Shown one piece after another: positions 18,493 to 27,885 of a stretch of DNA of 64,000 nt. Every line of letters begins with the position of its first letter. Position 1 is the first letter of the stretch. The notes under the pieces are model-generated. The model was not told the origin of the DNA. It ran no database searches and saw only the letters and a program-made list of their open reading frames with translations. The position numbers and the translations under genes are program-made. The DNA is from Sphingomonas sp. PP-CC-1A-547. GTDB taxonomy: Bacteria; Pseudomonadota; Alphaproteobacteria; Sphingomonadales; Sphingomonadaceae. Location: positions 160,161-224,160 of the forward strand of contig NZ_RAPZ01000010.1 in assembly GCF_003610375.1 (NCBI RefSeq), written 5' to 3'.

Positions 18493-19770
18493 ATGAGCGG
18501 AACGACCGCCGACAGGAAATATGTGCCGGCGATCGTGCTGACGGTCGCGCTGTTCTTCCTCTGGGGGATGGCGAACAACCTCAACGACATCCTGATCGCG
18601 CAGTTCAAGAAGGCGTTCACGCTCACCGACTTCCAGACGAGCTTCGTCCAGCAGGCCTTCTACATGGGCTATTTCCTGCTCGCAATGCCGGCGGCGCTGG
18701 TGACGCGGGCGAAGGGCTACAAGACCGCGATCGTCACCGGGCTGGTGCTGTATGCGGCGGGGGCGCTGCTCTTCTATCCCGCCGCGCATTACGGGGAGTA
18801 TCTGTATTTCCTCGCCGCGCTGTTCGTGATCGCGTGCGGGCTGGCGTTCCTCGAAACGTCGGCGAACCCGCTGATGACAGAGCTGGGCGACCCGACGACG
18901 GCGGCCAAGCGGTTGAACTGGGCGCAGGCGGCGAACCCGGTCGGTACCGTCGCCGGCGTGCTGATCGGCAAGTATTTCATCCTGTCGGCGATCGTCCACG
19001 ACGAGGCGACGGTCGCGGCGATGAGCCCGGCGGCACGCGAGGCATTCTATCGCAGCGAAGTCGTCGCGGTGCAGACGCCCTATCTCGTGATCGGCCTCGT
19101 CGTGCTCCTGTTCGCGGTCGCCGCCGCGGTGATCCGCTTTCCAGAGCACCGTGCTGAAGAGACCGTCGGCGCGCCATCGCGGTTCGTCGACGTGTTCCGC
19201 CACCCGCGGCTGATCTTCGCAACGGTGACGCAATTCTTCTACGTCGGCGCGCAGGTCGGCATCTGGAGCTATACGATCCGTTACGCGCAGGCGAACGTGC
19301 CCGGCATGGCCGAGCACGATGCCGCGGATTACCTGTTCGCGAGCCTCGTACTGTTCGGGATCGGCCGCTTCGCCGGTACCGCGCTGATGGGCAAAATCGC
19401 GCCCCCTCGCCTGCTCGCGATCTTCGCGCTGGTAAGCGCCGTGCTCGCCGCCGTTGCAGGTCTAGTCGGCGGACAGATCGGACTATACGCGCTGGTCCTC
19501 GCCAGCCTGTTCATGTCGATCCAGTTCCCAACGATCTTCGCGCTCGGCATGGACGGGCTCGGCCCGCTCCGTCGCGCGGGCGCCTCGCTGATCATCATGG
19601 CGATCATCGGCGGCGCGGTGCTGACCGGGCTGATGGGGCATATCTCCGACCTCGCCGGGATCGACACCGCGATGCTCGTGCCGGCGGTGTGCTTCCTGGT
19701 GGTGCTGGCGTTCGCGGTGAAGGCCGGGCGGACGCTGTCGGGTGAAGAGCTTCAGCCGACGATCCACTGA
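18493..19770 (+). CDS. fucP: L-fucose/proton symporter (MFS)
   Basis: 425 residues with twelve predicted hydrophobic segments of the FHS family of the major facilitator superfamily. The early motif LFFLWGMANNLNDILI and the later LAFLETSANPLMTELGDP are diagnostic of the FucP group; the Asp in NNLND and the Glu in FLETSANP correspond to the proton/sugar-coupling acids. AGGAG precedes the ATG. As the last gene of the operon it supplies L-fucose to the enzymes upstream. A GC-rich hairpin repeat follows, between this gene and the convergent lldD. Confidence 0.93.
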   Translation: MSGTTADRKYVPAIVLTVALFFLWGMANNLNDILIAQFKKAFTLTDFQTSFVQQAFYMGYFLLAMPAALVTRAKGYKTAIVTGLVLYAAGALLFYPAAHYGEYLYFLAALFVIACGLAFLETSANPLMTELGDPTTAAKRLNWAQAANPVGTVAGVLIGKYFILSAIVHDEATVAAMSPAAREAFYRSEVVAVQTPYLVIGLVVLLFAVAAAVIRFPEHRAEETVGAPSRFVDVFRHPRLIFATVTQFFYVGAQVGIWSYTIRYAQANVPGMAEHDAADYLFASLVLFGIGRFAGTALMGKIAPPRLLAIFALVSAVLAAVAGLVGGQIGLYALVLASLFMSIQFPTIFALGMDGLGPLRRAGASLIIMAIIGGAVLTGLMGHISDLAGIDTAMLVPAVCFLVVLAFAVKAGRTLSGEELQPTIH

Positions 19771-19802
19771 GCAACCTGGCGCGCCACCCACTTCCTTGTT
19801 CT

Positions 19803-19846
19803 CCCGCGAAGGCGGGAGCCCAGTCTGGGTCCCCGCCTTCGCGGGG
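19803..19846. repeat. Dispersed hairpin repeat between fucP and lldD
   Basis: Arms CCCGCGAAGGCGGGAGCCCAG (first 20 bases quoted in the range 19803-19823) and its near-exact complement at 19825-19845 differ at two positions. This hairpin type is frequent in sphingomonad intergenic DNA. It lies between convergent genes and probably ends both transcripts. Confidence 0.75.
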
Positions 19847-19882
19847 AAACATGCTTCCTTCGGGAGGAAAGGTGCGTGAAAC

Positions 19883-21016
19883 CTAAACCAGAATACCCCG
19901 ATCGATCTCGGCAATCGACCGCACCCCCGTCAGCGCCATGGCCACGCGCATCTCCCGCTCGATCAGCGTCAGCAACTGGGTCACGCCAGCTTCCCCCCGC
20001 GCCGCCAGCGCATACAGCCACGCCCGCCCCAGCAACACGCCATCCGCCCCCAACGCCAGCATCCGCACCACGTCCAGCCCCGACCGCACGCCCGAATCCG
20101 CCAGCACGGTAAGCTGCCCCTTCACCGCCTCCGCGATCGCCGGCAGCGCCGCCGCGCTCGACAGCACGCCATCGAGCTGCCGCCCGCCATGGTTCGACAC
20201 GACGATCCCGTCCGCACCGATCGCCGCCGCCTCGCGCGCGTCGTCGGGGTCAAGGATGCCCTTGATGATCAGCGGCCCGTCCCAGCCTTCGCGGATCCAT
20301 TCGAGGTCCTTCCACGCGATCGACGGATCAAAGTTGTTGCCAAGCCAGCCCATGTAATCATTCAGCCCACTCGCCTTGCCCAGCACCGGCTCGAGGTTGC
20401 CGAGTTGGTGCGGCCGCCCGTGCAAGCCCACGTCCCACGCCCAGCCGGGCCGCCCCATCGCCTGCAACATCCGGCGCAGCGGCGCGCGCGGCCCCGACAT
20501 TCCCGAATGCTGATCGCGGTAGCGCGCACCCGGCACCGGCATGTCGACCGTGAACACCAGCGCCTTCGCACCTTCCGCCTTCGCCGTGGCGAGCAAATCA
20601 CGCATGAACGCGCGGTCGCGAATGACGTAGAGCTGGAACCAGGTCGGCCCGGTCGGCGCCGCCTTCACCACCTCGCCAAGCGAACAGAGCGACACCGTCG
20701 ACAGGCAGAACGGCACGCCCGCGGCATGCGCAGCCCGCGCCGCCTGCGTCTCGCCGCGCCGATGGTACATCCCCGCGATGCCGACCGGCCCGAGCCCGAC
20801 CGGCAACGCCTGATGCTGGCCGAACAGCGTCGTCGACAGATCGAGATCCGAAACATCGCGCAACACTCGCTGGCGCAGCGCGATCCCCGACAGATCGCTG
20901 ACGTTACGCGCGAGCGTCGCCTCCGCATAGGAGCCGCCATCGGCATACTCGAACAGGAACCGCGGCAGTCGCTTACGCGCGGCTTCGCGGAAATCGAGCG
21001 TCGAGGCGATCGTCAT
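19883..21016 (-). CDS. lldD: FMN-dependent L-lactate dehydrogenase
   Basis: 377 residues of the FMN-dependent alpha-hydroxy-acid dehydrogenase family. Visible motifs: [15 protein letters not shown] (FMN site), [28 protein letters not shown], the catalytic His and Arg in [11 protein letters not shown], and [20 protein letters not shown] binding the phosphate. GGGAGA precedes the ATG. These are membrane-associated enzymes that oxidise L-lactate to pyruvate and feed electrons to quinone. Here it would consume the L-lactate released by the FAH-family enzyme of the fucose route. It is divergent from the IclR gene. Confidence 0.92.
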   Translation of the reverse strand: MTIASTLDFREAARKRLPRFLFEYADGGSYAEATLARNVSDLSGIALRQRVLRDVSDLDLSTTLFGQHQALPVGLGPVGIAGMYHRRGETQAARAAHAAGVPFCLSTVSLCSLGEVVKAAPTGPTWFQLYVIRDRAFMRDLLATAKAEGAKALVFTVDMPVPGARYRDQHSGMSGPRAPLRRMLQAMGRPGWAWDVGLHGRPHQLGNLEPVLGKASGLNDYMGWLGNNFDPSIAWKDLEWIREGWDGPLIIKGILDPDDAREAAAIGADGIVVSNHGGRQLDGVLSSAAALPAIAEAVKGQLTVLADSGVRSGLDVVRMLALGADGVLLGRAWLYALAARGEAGVTQLLTLIEREMRVAMALTGVRSIAEIDRGILV

Positions 21017-21180
21017 GCGGCATCTCCCATATTATGCGCATCGATCCCGGAATCGCGGCGTGCAATGTCCCCTAGCAAGCCAACACCTCCGCCAGCAACT
21101 TTCAGATATGAAGGATTGTTGTTTCGACACTGCGCGCTTGCGGCATAAGGATCGCGCCTGCAATCACGATAGCTTCGACC

Positions 21181-21996
21181 ATGCCGCTACCCTCGCCGCC
21201 GCCTCCGCCAGACACCAACAGCGCAAATCCGCGCGTCTATTCCGCACCCGCGCTGGAAAAGGCGATCGACATCATCGAACTGCTCGCGCGCGAACCGAAC
21301 GGCCTGACGGTCAGCGAAATCGCCACCCGCCTGTCGCGGTCGATCAGCGAACTTTTCCGCGTGATCGTCGTGCTCGACCGGCGCGGCTGGCTACACAAGG
21401 ATCCCGGCAGCGATCGCTACCGCGTGACCTACAAGCTCCTCGAAACGGCGCACCGAGCGACCCCTGCGCAGGAACTGACGCACGTCGCCGCGCCGCTGAT
21501 GCAGACCTTGGCGGCGACCGCGATGCAATCCTGCCATCTCGTCGTCGTCAACGGCACGTCCGGGCTGATCATCCTTCGACAGGAAAGCCCCGGCCCGACC
21601 GGTTTCGCCGTCCGTCTCGGCACCAGCATAGCCTTGGCGACAAACTGCTCGGGGCACGTCCTGCTCGCCTTCATGGCCGACGAGGCCCGATCCGCGATAC
21701 TCGACCAAACGATGGACCCGGCGGCCCGCGACGCGCTCGATGCCGCCTTCGCCGCAATCCGCGAACGCGGCTATGAATCGATCCGCAGCGCGCGGATGGG
21801 CGGCGTTTCCGACATAAGCTGCCCGATCTTCGGCTTTGACGGCCACGTCGTTGCCGCGCTGACCATCCCGTTCCTCGAGGTCATCGACGAGACTCCGCAT
21901 ATCTCCGCGGACGAAGCACTGGTCGCGCTGAAGCGCACCGCAACGCAGATTTCGCAAGCGCTCGGCTGGTATGCGCCGACCGTGACGTCCGCCTGA
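21181..21996 (+). CDS. IclR-family transcriptional regulator
   Basis: 271 residues. After a proline-rich tail the winged helix runs from ALEKAIDIIELLA through VSEIATRLSRSISELFRVIVVL, and the IclR effector domain follows (LRQESPGPTGFAVRLGTS, TNCSGHVLLAFM, RGYESIRSARMGGVSDISCPIF). It sits next to lldD and the fucose operon, so it is the probable local regulator, sensing fucose or a pathway intermediate. A 164-bp divergent region separates it from lldD and includes TTCAGATATGAA, which could be an operator. Confidence 0.9.
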   Translation: MPLPSPPPPPDTNSANPRVYSAPALEKAIDIIELLAREPNGLTVSEIATRLSRSISELFRVIVVLDRRGWLHKDPGSDRYRVTYKLLETAHRATPAQELTHVAAPLMQTLAATAMQSCHLVVVNGTSGLIILRQESPGPTGFAVRLGTSIALATNCSGHVLLAFMADEARSAILDQTMDPAARDALDAAFAAIRERGYESIRSARMGGVSDISCPIFGFDGHVVAALTIPFLEVIDETPHISADEALVALKRTATQISQALGWYAPTVTSA

Positions 21997-22174
21997 CGGT
22001 CCGCCACGTCGTTTACGCGAGCCAGTACTGGCGAGTGGCGCAAGGCACGCGTCATCGTTCGCATCGATGCGGTACCGCTCAACCTCTTCGTTCTGCCATA
22101 GTGCCGCACTCCCTCGTTTGAGCTCTGTTAACCGTTCGGTTGTAAAGACTCGGGACCACCATGAGGGGCCGAAA

Positions 22175-22414
22175 GTGCGCATCGATCAACTTCAGCCTAC
22201 TCCCAGCATGGCAGAACCGCTTGAGATCCCCGCGGAGTTGTTGGCCAGCGTACAGCGTCACCAGACGCATCTTGCCGAACTGATCGTCAGCCTGCGGGCG
22301 GTGGGACTCGGCGAGGACGTCGTCGATGCGAGCATCCGCACTCTGGTCGACAGCTATGCCGACGATCTCACCGTAGCAATCCGCGCGATGATGAAGGCGC
22401 CGGATCATGGATAA
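22175..22414 (+). CDS. Small hypothetical protein coupled to diguanylate cyclase
   Basis: 79 residues if started at GTG 22175, which has GAGGGG six bases upstream; an ATG at 22208 is the alternative. The sequence is helical, with LLASVQRHQTHLAELIVSLRAVG followed by DASIRTLVDSYADDLTVAIRAMM in two amphipathic stretches (first stretch about residues 20-42). No family is recognised. Its last 8 bases overlap the start of the GAF-GGDEF gene, so they are probably co-translated, and the small protein may be a partner or regulator of the cyclase. Confidence 0.65.
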   Translation: MRIDQLQPTPSMAEPLEIPAELLASVQRHQTHLAELIVSLRAVGLGEDVVDASIRTLVDSYADDLTVAIRAMMKAPDHG

Positions 22415-23396
22415 CGCCCTGCTGCTCGACGACGACGATGGCCGGGTTGCAGCCTTGCGTCGCCTCGACGTGCTCGACACCGCGGTCGAAGAGCCGTTCG
22501 AAAAGATCGTCACGCTCGTCCGCACCGTGCTCGCGGTACCCGTAGCGACCGTCACGCTCGTCGATCGTGATCGGCAATGGTTCAAGGCGCGGCGCGGCAT
22601 GGAGCAGAGCGAAACGCCCCGCGCGGTATCTTTCTGCACGCATACCATCCAGCAGCGCGACCCGTTGATCATCGAAAACGCGCTGGCCGACCCGAGGTTC
22701 GCCGATAGTCCGCTAGTCGTGGGCCCGCCCTATGTGCGCAGCTACGCGGGCATCCCCCTGCGCACGCCCGAAGGATATAATGTCGGGGCGCTGTGCGCGA
22801 TGGATACCCGGCCGAGACGGTTCAGCCCTGCGGACATCGCCATCCTCAGTAATTTCGCCAACATCGTTTGCGACGAACTCGAACTGCGGCTGATCGCACA
22901 GGTCGATCATCTGACTGGCGCGCTGACCCGACGTGGCTTCGTGGATCAGGCGCAACGGGAAATGGAGCGTACGCTTCGCTACGGGCGGGCAAGTTCGCTG
23001 ATCATGATCGACGTCGACCATTTCAAGCGGGTGAACGATACTTACGGCCACTCGATCGGCGATCAGGTCCTGAAGCAGATCGCCAGCCTTGCCGAAACCA
23101 CGTTACGCCCTTGCGACCTGTTCGGTCGTCTCGGCGGCGAGGAATTTGCCCTTCTGATGCCGGAAACCAGCGGCGCGGCAGCTCTCGTCGTCGCGGAGCG
23201 ACTTCGGAATACCATCGCCGAACATCCGATGACGCTCCATGGCGGCGGTACGATCCACGTAACCGCGAGCTTCGGCGTGGCTGAACTGTCCGCATCCTTC
23301 AGCACGCTTACCGCTTGGCTCGAACGTGCCGACACGATGCTCTACGCAGCGAAGTCCGGCGGCAGGAACCGTACGCAACTTGCGGAGCCGATGTAG
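22407..23396 (+). CDS. GAF-GGDEF diguanylate cyclase
   Basis: 329 residues. A GAF sensor occupies about 15-165 (VTLVDRDRQWFKARRGM, YAGIPLRTPEGYNVGALCAMD). The GGDEF domain follows, with IMIDVDHFKRVNDTYGHSIGD and the active-site loop GGEEF. The product-inhibition I-site is intact: RPCD lies exactly five residues before GGEEF. It therefore probably makes cyclic di-GMP and is feedback-controlled. No transmembrane segment is present, so the GAF ligand is cytosolic. It is translationally linked to the 79-residue protein upstream. Confidence 0.93.
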   Translation: MDNALLLDDDDGRVAALRRLDVLDTAVEEPFEKIVTLVRTVLAVPVATVTLVDRDRQWFKARRGMEQSETPRAVSFCTHTIQQRDPLIIENALADPRFADSPLVVGPPYVRSYAGIPLRTPEGYNVGALCAMDTRPRRFSPADIAILSNFANIVCDELELRLIAQVDHLTGALTRRGFVDQAQREMERTLRYGRASSLIMIDVDHFKRVNDTYGHSIGDQVLKQIASLAETTLRPCDLFGRLGGEEFALLMPETSGAAALVVAERLRNTIAEHPMTLHGGGTIHVTASFGVAELSASFSTLTAWLERADTMLYAAKSGGRNRTQLAEPM

Positions 23397-23451
23397 AACG
23401 GTGGCCATCGGCGGCCGCGGAACGGCGACGTTCATAATTTCAGCGAAAACG

Positions 23452-23525
23452 TGGAGCGGGTGAAGGGAATCGAACCCTCGTCACTTGCTTGGGAAGCAAA
23501 AGCTCTACCATTGAGCTACACCCGC
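23452..23525 (-). tRNA. tRNA-Gly (anticodon CCC)
   Basis: On the minus strand the gene starts GCGGGTGTAGCTCAATGG and ends CACCCGCTCCA with an encoded CCA. The acceptor arms GCGGGTG/CACCCGC pair perfectly. The anticodon stem TTTGC/GCAAG encloses the loop TTCCCAA (anticodon CCC), and the T arm contains GGTTCGATTCC. Confidence 0.97.
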
Positions 23526-23635
23526 GAACGGCGATCTACGCCTGTCGGTCCGGGTCTTGCACCGGCTCTCGATGACCGGCCGAGTGCCACAGTCCTTGCG
23601 CCGACGTCAACGCCAAATCGTCCCGCGTGAGCCGA

Positions 23636-24142
23636 CTAGCCGCGCAGGCCGAACACCTGCGAACGGTCCGCCTCCGGCACCAGTCCTTCGAGCACCGCCC
23701 AGAACCCCGATACCGCGCTTTGCCCGGCACTCGCATACGCCTCGGCCATCCGGATCCGCGCGGCCTCGAACAATTCGCGCTCCATCTTCGAGCCCTCGAC
23801 CGTAAGCCGGAGCAACCGCTGCCGTCGGTCACGCTCGCCCGGCCGCGTCTCGACCAGCTTTCGGTCGGCGAGTTCGTTCAGCACCCGCCCCAGCGATTGC
23901 TTGGTGATCGCCAGCAGCGACAACAGCTCGCTCACCGTCATGTCGGGCTTTCGCGCGATGAAATACAGTGCGCGGTGGTGTGCCCGCCCTAGCCCCTCCT
24001 CGGCAAGACCCTGGTCGATCGACCGGGTCAGGTGGCTATAGCCGAAGTACAGCAGCTCCATGCCGCGGCGGAGTTCGGGTTCGCGAAGGAACAGGGGTGA
24101 GGCGGACGAAGCTGTGGCAGACATGTTGACCGGTTTAGACAT
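23636..24142 (-). CDS. MarR-family transcriptional regulator
   Basis: 168 residues. The MarR winged helix is plain: FIARKPDMTVSELLSLLAIT, SLGRVLNELADRKLVE and the wing RPGERDRRQRLLRLT. Flanking helices would make the dimer interface. ATG 24142 is used; ATG 24124 is nearly as good. It is divergent from the aminotransferase gene with only 41 bp between, so it likely controls that gene or itself. The ligand is unknown. Confidence 0.92.
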   Translation of the reverse strand: MSKPVNMSATASSASPLFLREPELRRGMELLYFGYSHLTRSIDQGLAEEGLGRAHHRALYFIARKPDMTVSELLSLLAITKQSLGRVLNELADRKLVETRPGERDRRQRLLRLTVEGSKMERELFEAARIRMAEAYASAGQSAVSGFWAVLEGLVPEADRSQVFGLRG

Positions 24143-24183
24143 CGCCCGTAGTCGTCGGCAACCCGCAACGAGAGAGATTTTCG

Positions 24184-25293
24184 ATGTCCGTTCCAGCTTT
24201 TACGCCGTCTTCCGCCTTCCGCCATGAGCCGAACGCGACTCCGGTCGAGGCGAACGAGCGGGCGAAGCGGCTGATCGATCCCGGATTCGGGCGGGTCTTC
24301 ACCGATCACATGGCGATGATCCGCTACAGCGAGACCGAGGGCTGGCATGACGCGCGGATCACCGCACGCGCGCCGCTGACGATCGATCCGGCGTCGTCGG
24401 TGCTGCATTACGCGCAGGAGATCTTCGAGGGGATGAAGGCGTATCGACTCGCCGATGGGGGCACCGCGCTGTTCCGCCCCGAGGCGAATGCGCGCCGTTT
24501 CCAGGATTCGGCACGGCGCCTCGCGATGCCCGAACTGCCGACCGAGCTGTTCCTCGAATCGGTCGAGCGCCTCGTGAAGACCGACGCGAACTGGATCCCG
24601 GAGAGCGACGGCGGCGCGCTGTACCTGCGGCCGTTCATGTTCGCGAGCGAAGTGTTCCTCGGCGTGAAGCCGTCGGCCGAGTATCTCTACATGGTGCTCG
24701 CCTCGTCGGTCGGCGCCTATTTCAAGGGCGGCGCCCCCACCGTGTCGATCTGGGTGAGCCAGCAATACACGCGCGCTGCTCAGGGCGGCACTGGTGCTGC
24801 CAAGTGCGGCGGCAACTACGCCGCCAGCCTGCTCGCGCAGTCCGAGGCGATCCGCAACGGTTGCGACCAGGTGGTCTTCCTCGATGCCGCCGAGCGGCGC
24901 TGGGTCGAGGAACTCGGCGGCATGAACATCTTCTTCGTGTTCGACGACGGCAGCATGGCGACCCCTGCCCTCACCGGCACGATCCTGCCCGGCATCACCC
25001 GCGACTCGATCCTGACGCTCGCCCGCGCGAACGGCATTACGGTCCGCGAGGAAGGCTACACGATCGACCAGTGGCGCGCAGACGCGGCGAGCGGTCGCTT
25101 GGTCGAAGCATTCGCCTGCGGTACTGCGGCGGTCGTAACGCCGATCGGCACGGTCGCGAGCCCCGAGGGCCGCTTCACGATCGGCGACGGTGCTCCGGGC
25201 GCACTGACGATGCGGATGCGCGACGCGCTCGTCTCGATCCAGCGCGGCACTGCGCCCGACGAGAACAACTGGCTGCACCATCTCGCGGATTGA
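24184..25293 (+). CDS. ilvE: Branched-chain amino acid aminotransferase
   Basis: 369 residues of fold-type IV PLP enzymes, the longer class-II branched-chain transaminase type. Motifs: HYAQEIFEGMKAYR, RPEANARRFQDSA, YLRPFMFASEVFLGV, the PLP lysine in GTGAAKCGGNYAASL, MNIFFVFDDG and ITRDSILTLARANG, with EAFACGTAAVVTPIG near the end. It performs the last step of leucine, isoleucine and valine synthesis. An AGAGAG site precedes the ATG. It is next to the tRNA-Gln that hosts the genomic island. Confidence 0.95.
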   Translation: MSVPAFTPSSAFRHEPNATPVEANERAKRLIDPGFGRVFTDHMAMIRYSETEGWHDARITARAPLTIDPASSVLHYAQEIFEGMKAYRLADGGTALFRPEANARRFQDSARRLAMPELPTELFLESVERLVKTDANWIPESDGGALYLRPFMFASEVFLGVKPSAEYLYMVLASSVGAYFKGGAPTVSIWVSQQYTRAAQGGTGAAKCGGNYAASLLAQSEAIRNGCDQVVFLDAAERRWVEELGGMNIFFVFDDGSMATPALTGTILPGITRDSILTLARANGITVREEGYTIDQWRADAASGRLVEAFACGTAAVVTPIGTVASPEGRFTIGDGAPGALTMRMRDALVSIQRGTAPDENNWLHHLAD

Positions 25294-25345
25294 CGTCCGC
25301 AAGGGCTTTTCACACGCCGCTGCCCCGCTATAAGGCCGCCTCTGT

Positions 25346-25420
25346 TGGGGCGTCGCCAAGTGGTAAGGCAGCGGCTTTTGATGCCGCCATGCGCAGGTTC
25401 GAACCCTGCCGCCCCAGCCA
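25346..25420 (+). tRNA. tRNA-Gln (anticodon TTG)
   Basis: The gene starts TGGGGCGTCGCCAAGTGG and ends CGCCCCAGCCA with an encoded CCA. The acceptor arms TGGGGCG/CGCCCCA pair fully, the anticodon loop is CTTTTGATG (anticodon TTG), and the T arm contains GGTTCGAACC. Its 3' end is the left boundary of the genomic island. Confidence 0.97.
25404..25420. other. attL: 3' end of tRNA-Gln
   Basis: The 17 bases CCCTGCCGCCCCAGCCA at the end of tRNA-Gln are repeated exactly at 50859-50875. Integrase-carrying DNA lies between, starting 89 bp downstream, so this is the left attachment core. Confidence 0.85.
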
Positions 25421-25508
25421 TCATCGCCAAGGCCTTGATGGCTCAAGATAAATTCTCAAATCTGCCGGATTGGGCCGGTGGGTGTGACGACTCCCTGTGG
25501 AGTATGCC

Positions 25509-27431
25509 ATGCCGGCCATCCAGAACGTCGAGCGTCGCGGCGCGGTCTACTACTGGCGCAGGACGCTGCGTTTTCAGGATGGTAAGTCTCTAACGTTACG
25601 AATCAGCCTTCGAACGACCGACCAGTCGGTGGCCCGCCGTATGGCGTGCGCCATGACGACGAAGAGCGAGACGCTGAGAATGACGCTGAACGACGGTGGA
25701 CGAACGGCAACGCTGACGATCGATCAGAAGGCCGACATCTTCCGCAAGGCCATGTCCGAGATGCGGGACCAGCTCGACCGAAACCATGTCGAGTATCAAC
25801 GCACCGATCCCGACGATGCGACCTATCTGATCGAAGGTCTGGTCGGCATCTATGAAACGATGCTTCGTGAATTCGCCATCCACGGGCTGCCGCCCAAGGC
25901 CGGCTCGCGTGCGCATGTCGAGGAACGCTTCGCCGACCTCACGGAAGACCAGCGGGAAAGCATCCTTGGAATGTTCGAGATGAAGCCGAACTACCGCGAG
26001 CACATGAGCGCGAAGGCTGCGAAGGAAGTCGACCGTGTGGGTGCTCTCCCAGCCGACGACGCGGTTGCGATCGCACGCAAGGTCATGTTCGAGGGTGGCC
26101 TCGCCGCCGCGATGGAATTTCGTCGACGGATGCGCGACCCCATGGCGCTATGGGCGAATGTCGATCTGGTTCCGCGTCAGGCGGCGCCGCCGCTGGCGAT
26201 GGTCGCGGCCGAGCCCGTGGCGAAGGAGCCTTGGGCATCGATGACGCCGGTACAGGCCGCGGAGCGGTATGTCGTCGACCAGCCGAAGATCCTCGGTGAT
26301 GCCCAGCGCAAGGCACGGTGGACAGACAAGACGCGCTCGCAGTTCGTCACGTCGGTGCGCCTTCTGGAAAAGAGCTACGGCGCCAGACCTCTATGGCGAC
26401 TGACCCAGGAAGACGTCCTTCGGCTCAACGCGCACTTCTCGCGTCTCCCAAAAAGCCACCACAAATCGTCCCGGCATGATCCGTTGTCGCTGGAGGAAAT
26501 CTGTCTGGAGGCCGCGCGCGAGGTCGAGGAGGGGAAGCTGCTCCCCGAACGCGTCGGGCTCGGAGTCAGCACGACAAACCGCCACTTCCTCTTCCTGAAG
26601 GATCTGGTCGCGTGGTTTCAGAGACATGTGCCTCCAATGGCGGAAATCCTGTGGAAGGACGTGATCTACGAAGATGACCGGGACGCTCGGCAGCAACGCG
26701 AAGCCTACACTGAGGACGAAGGCCGCGAGATGTTTCTCCTTCCCATCTGGACGGGGTCGCTGTCGCTTTCCAGACGTCTGAGCGAGGGCTCTCAGATCTG
26801 GCATGACGCAGGATACTGGGTCGTTCTCATCGCATGGTACACCGGTCTCCGCCGCGAGGAGATATGCCAGCTGGGGCTGGCCGACGTGCTGATCGAGCAT
26901 GGCATATGGCATTTCAAGGTGCACGAGGGCGGCGGGGGCCGGATCAAGACGAGGGCGTCAAAGCGTGACGTGCCGATGGCCGGCGAACTGGTCCGGCTAG
27001 GTCTACCTGATTACGTACAGGCCCTGCGCGCTGCCGGTGAGATGCAGTTATTTCCCGAGCTGCGTACCGAAAGCGGCAAGCAGGGCTATGGCGACGTCTT
27101 CTACAAGAACTGGTGGGAGAAGATCGCCGCTCGGCTGCCCTTCGTCGAGAAGGGGCAGGCGCTACATTCGTTTCGACACATGGTCACGACGGAACTCAAG
27201 GACCAGCATGTGTTCCTCGAGGATCGGGCGGATCTTGTCGGGCACGCCATCCCGGGGGAGACTGCCGGTCGATACTCGAAACAGGCTCGGCTCATCCGTT
27301 TGAAGGAGGCTGTCGATCAAATACCCGTCGTGACGGATCACCTAATCGCGATGCCGATCACGTTGCTGCCTGCGGAGCAGCGAGCGCCGCGGAAGGCCCG
27401 TCGTGCAAATTCTAGGAGGATTGGCCCCTAA
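25509..27431 (+). CDS. Tyrosine recombinase with DUF6538-type N-terminus
   Basis: 640 residues. The first 55 residues (MPAIQNVERRGAVYYWRR...) match the small N-terminal domain found in many island integrases of this size. A long helical linker follows, and the catalytic domain covers about 390-605: the first Arg in YTGLRREEICQLGL, a beta-hairpin Lys region in RIKTRASKRDVPM, HSFRHMVTTEL as the HxxR box, VGHAIPGETAGRYSK with the late His and the nucleophile Tyr. ATG 25509 has TGGAG six bases upstream; a GTG at 25497 is less likely. It lies 88 bp from the tRNA and is probably the integrase that recognises tRNA-Gln. Confidence 0.9.
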   Translation: MPAIQNVERRGAVYYWRRTLRFQDGKSLTLRISLRTTDQSVARRMACAMTTKSETLRMTLNDGGRTATLTIDQKADIFRKAMSEMRDQLDRNHVEYQRTDPDDATYLIEGLVGIYETMLREFAIHGLPPKAGSRAHVEERFADLTEDQRESILGMFEMKPNYREHMSAKAAKEVDRVGALPADDAVAIARKVMFEGGLAAAMEFRRRMRDPMALWANVDLVPRQAAPPLAMVAAEPVAKEPWASMTPVQAAERYVVDQPKILGDAQRKARWTDKTRSQFVTSVRLLEKSYGARPLWRLTQEDVLRLNAHFSRLPKSHHKSSRHDPLSLEEICLEAAREVEEGKLLPERVGLGVSTTNRHFLFLKDLVAWFQRHVPPMAEILWKDVIYEDDRDARQQREAYTEDEGREMFLLPIWTGSLSLSRRLSEGSQIWHDAGYWVVLIAWYTGLRREEICQLGLADVLIEHGIWHFKVHEGGGGRIKTRASKRDVPMAGELVRLGLPDYVQALRAAGEMQLFPELRTESGKQGYGDVFYKNWWEKIAARLPFVEKGQALHSFRHMVTTELKDQHVFLEDRADLVGHAIPGETAGRYSKQARLIRLKEAVDQIPVVTDHLIAMPITLLPAEQRAPRKARRANSRRIGP

Positions 27432-27885
27432 GTACTTATAGGACGTCAAGATTTTGATCTAGACCCTGAGTGACGTCCTGATCCATCGGGTCTGCTCCGC
27501 AAGCGAAAACATAACACCCGCTATGGTCTGGAAAAACTTGTCAGCGGCTACGTGCGTCATCACCGAAGCCGAAGTCGAGAATGCCGTCCCTTACGTCGGT
27601 GCCGGGCACGAAGCCGAGCGAATTGAAGCCGGCGCAACCGAAGTGCTCGAACGTGTTCTCAAGTCCCAGTGAATCTTGCCCATCTCCTCGCGCTGGATGA
27701 TAACGCGAAAGGTGGATCAGCCAGTAGTCGCCGAAGGACAATTATCTGGTCCGGCAAGGCAGCGAAAAACTGGTTCAGGTGCACTTGATCAAGAAGCTGA
27801 CCAATCGCCGTCCGCGGCGGGGCAGCATGGAGGCGAAGTTATTCGTCTGCCTCATGTAACATCGCCGCAGACAGCAGTATGACCG
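27432..27885. other. Gene-poor stretch with inverted repeat and a short remnant-like frame
   Basis: Directly after the integrase, GGACGTCA (27441-27448) and TGACGTCC (27471-27478) form perfect 8-bp arms around 22 nt, a possible terminator or recombinase site. A minus-strand frame at 27541-27741 encodes about 66 residues including NTFEHFGCAGFNSLGFVPG, which looks protein-like, but it is preceded immediately by a TAA and has only a TTG start, so it is best read as a gene remnant. I see nothing else here. Confidence 0.5.

Noticed and set aside
27541..27741. Possible short gene in the left island end
   Set aside because: Stop codon directly in front, TTG start only; treated as a remnant, not a gene.
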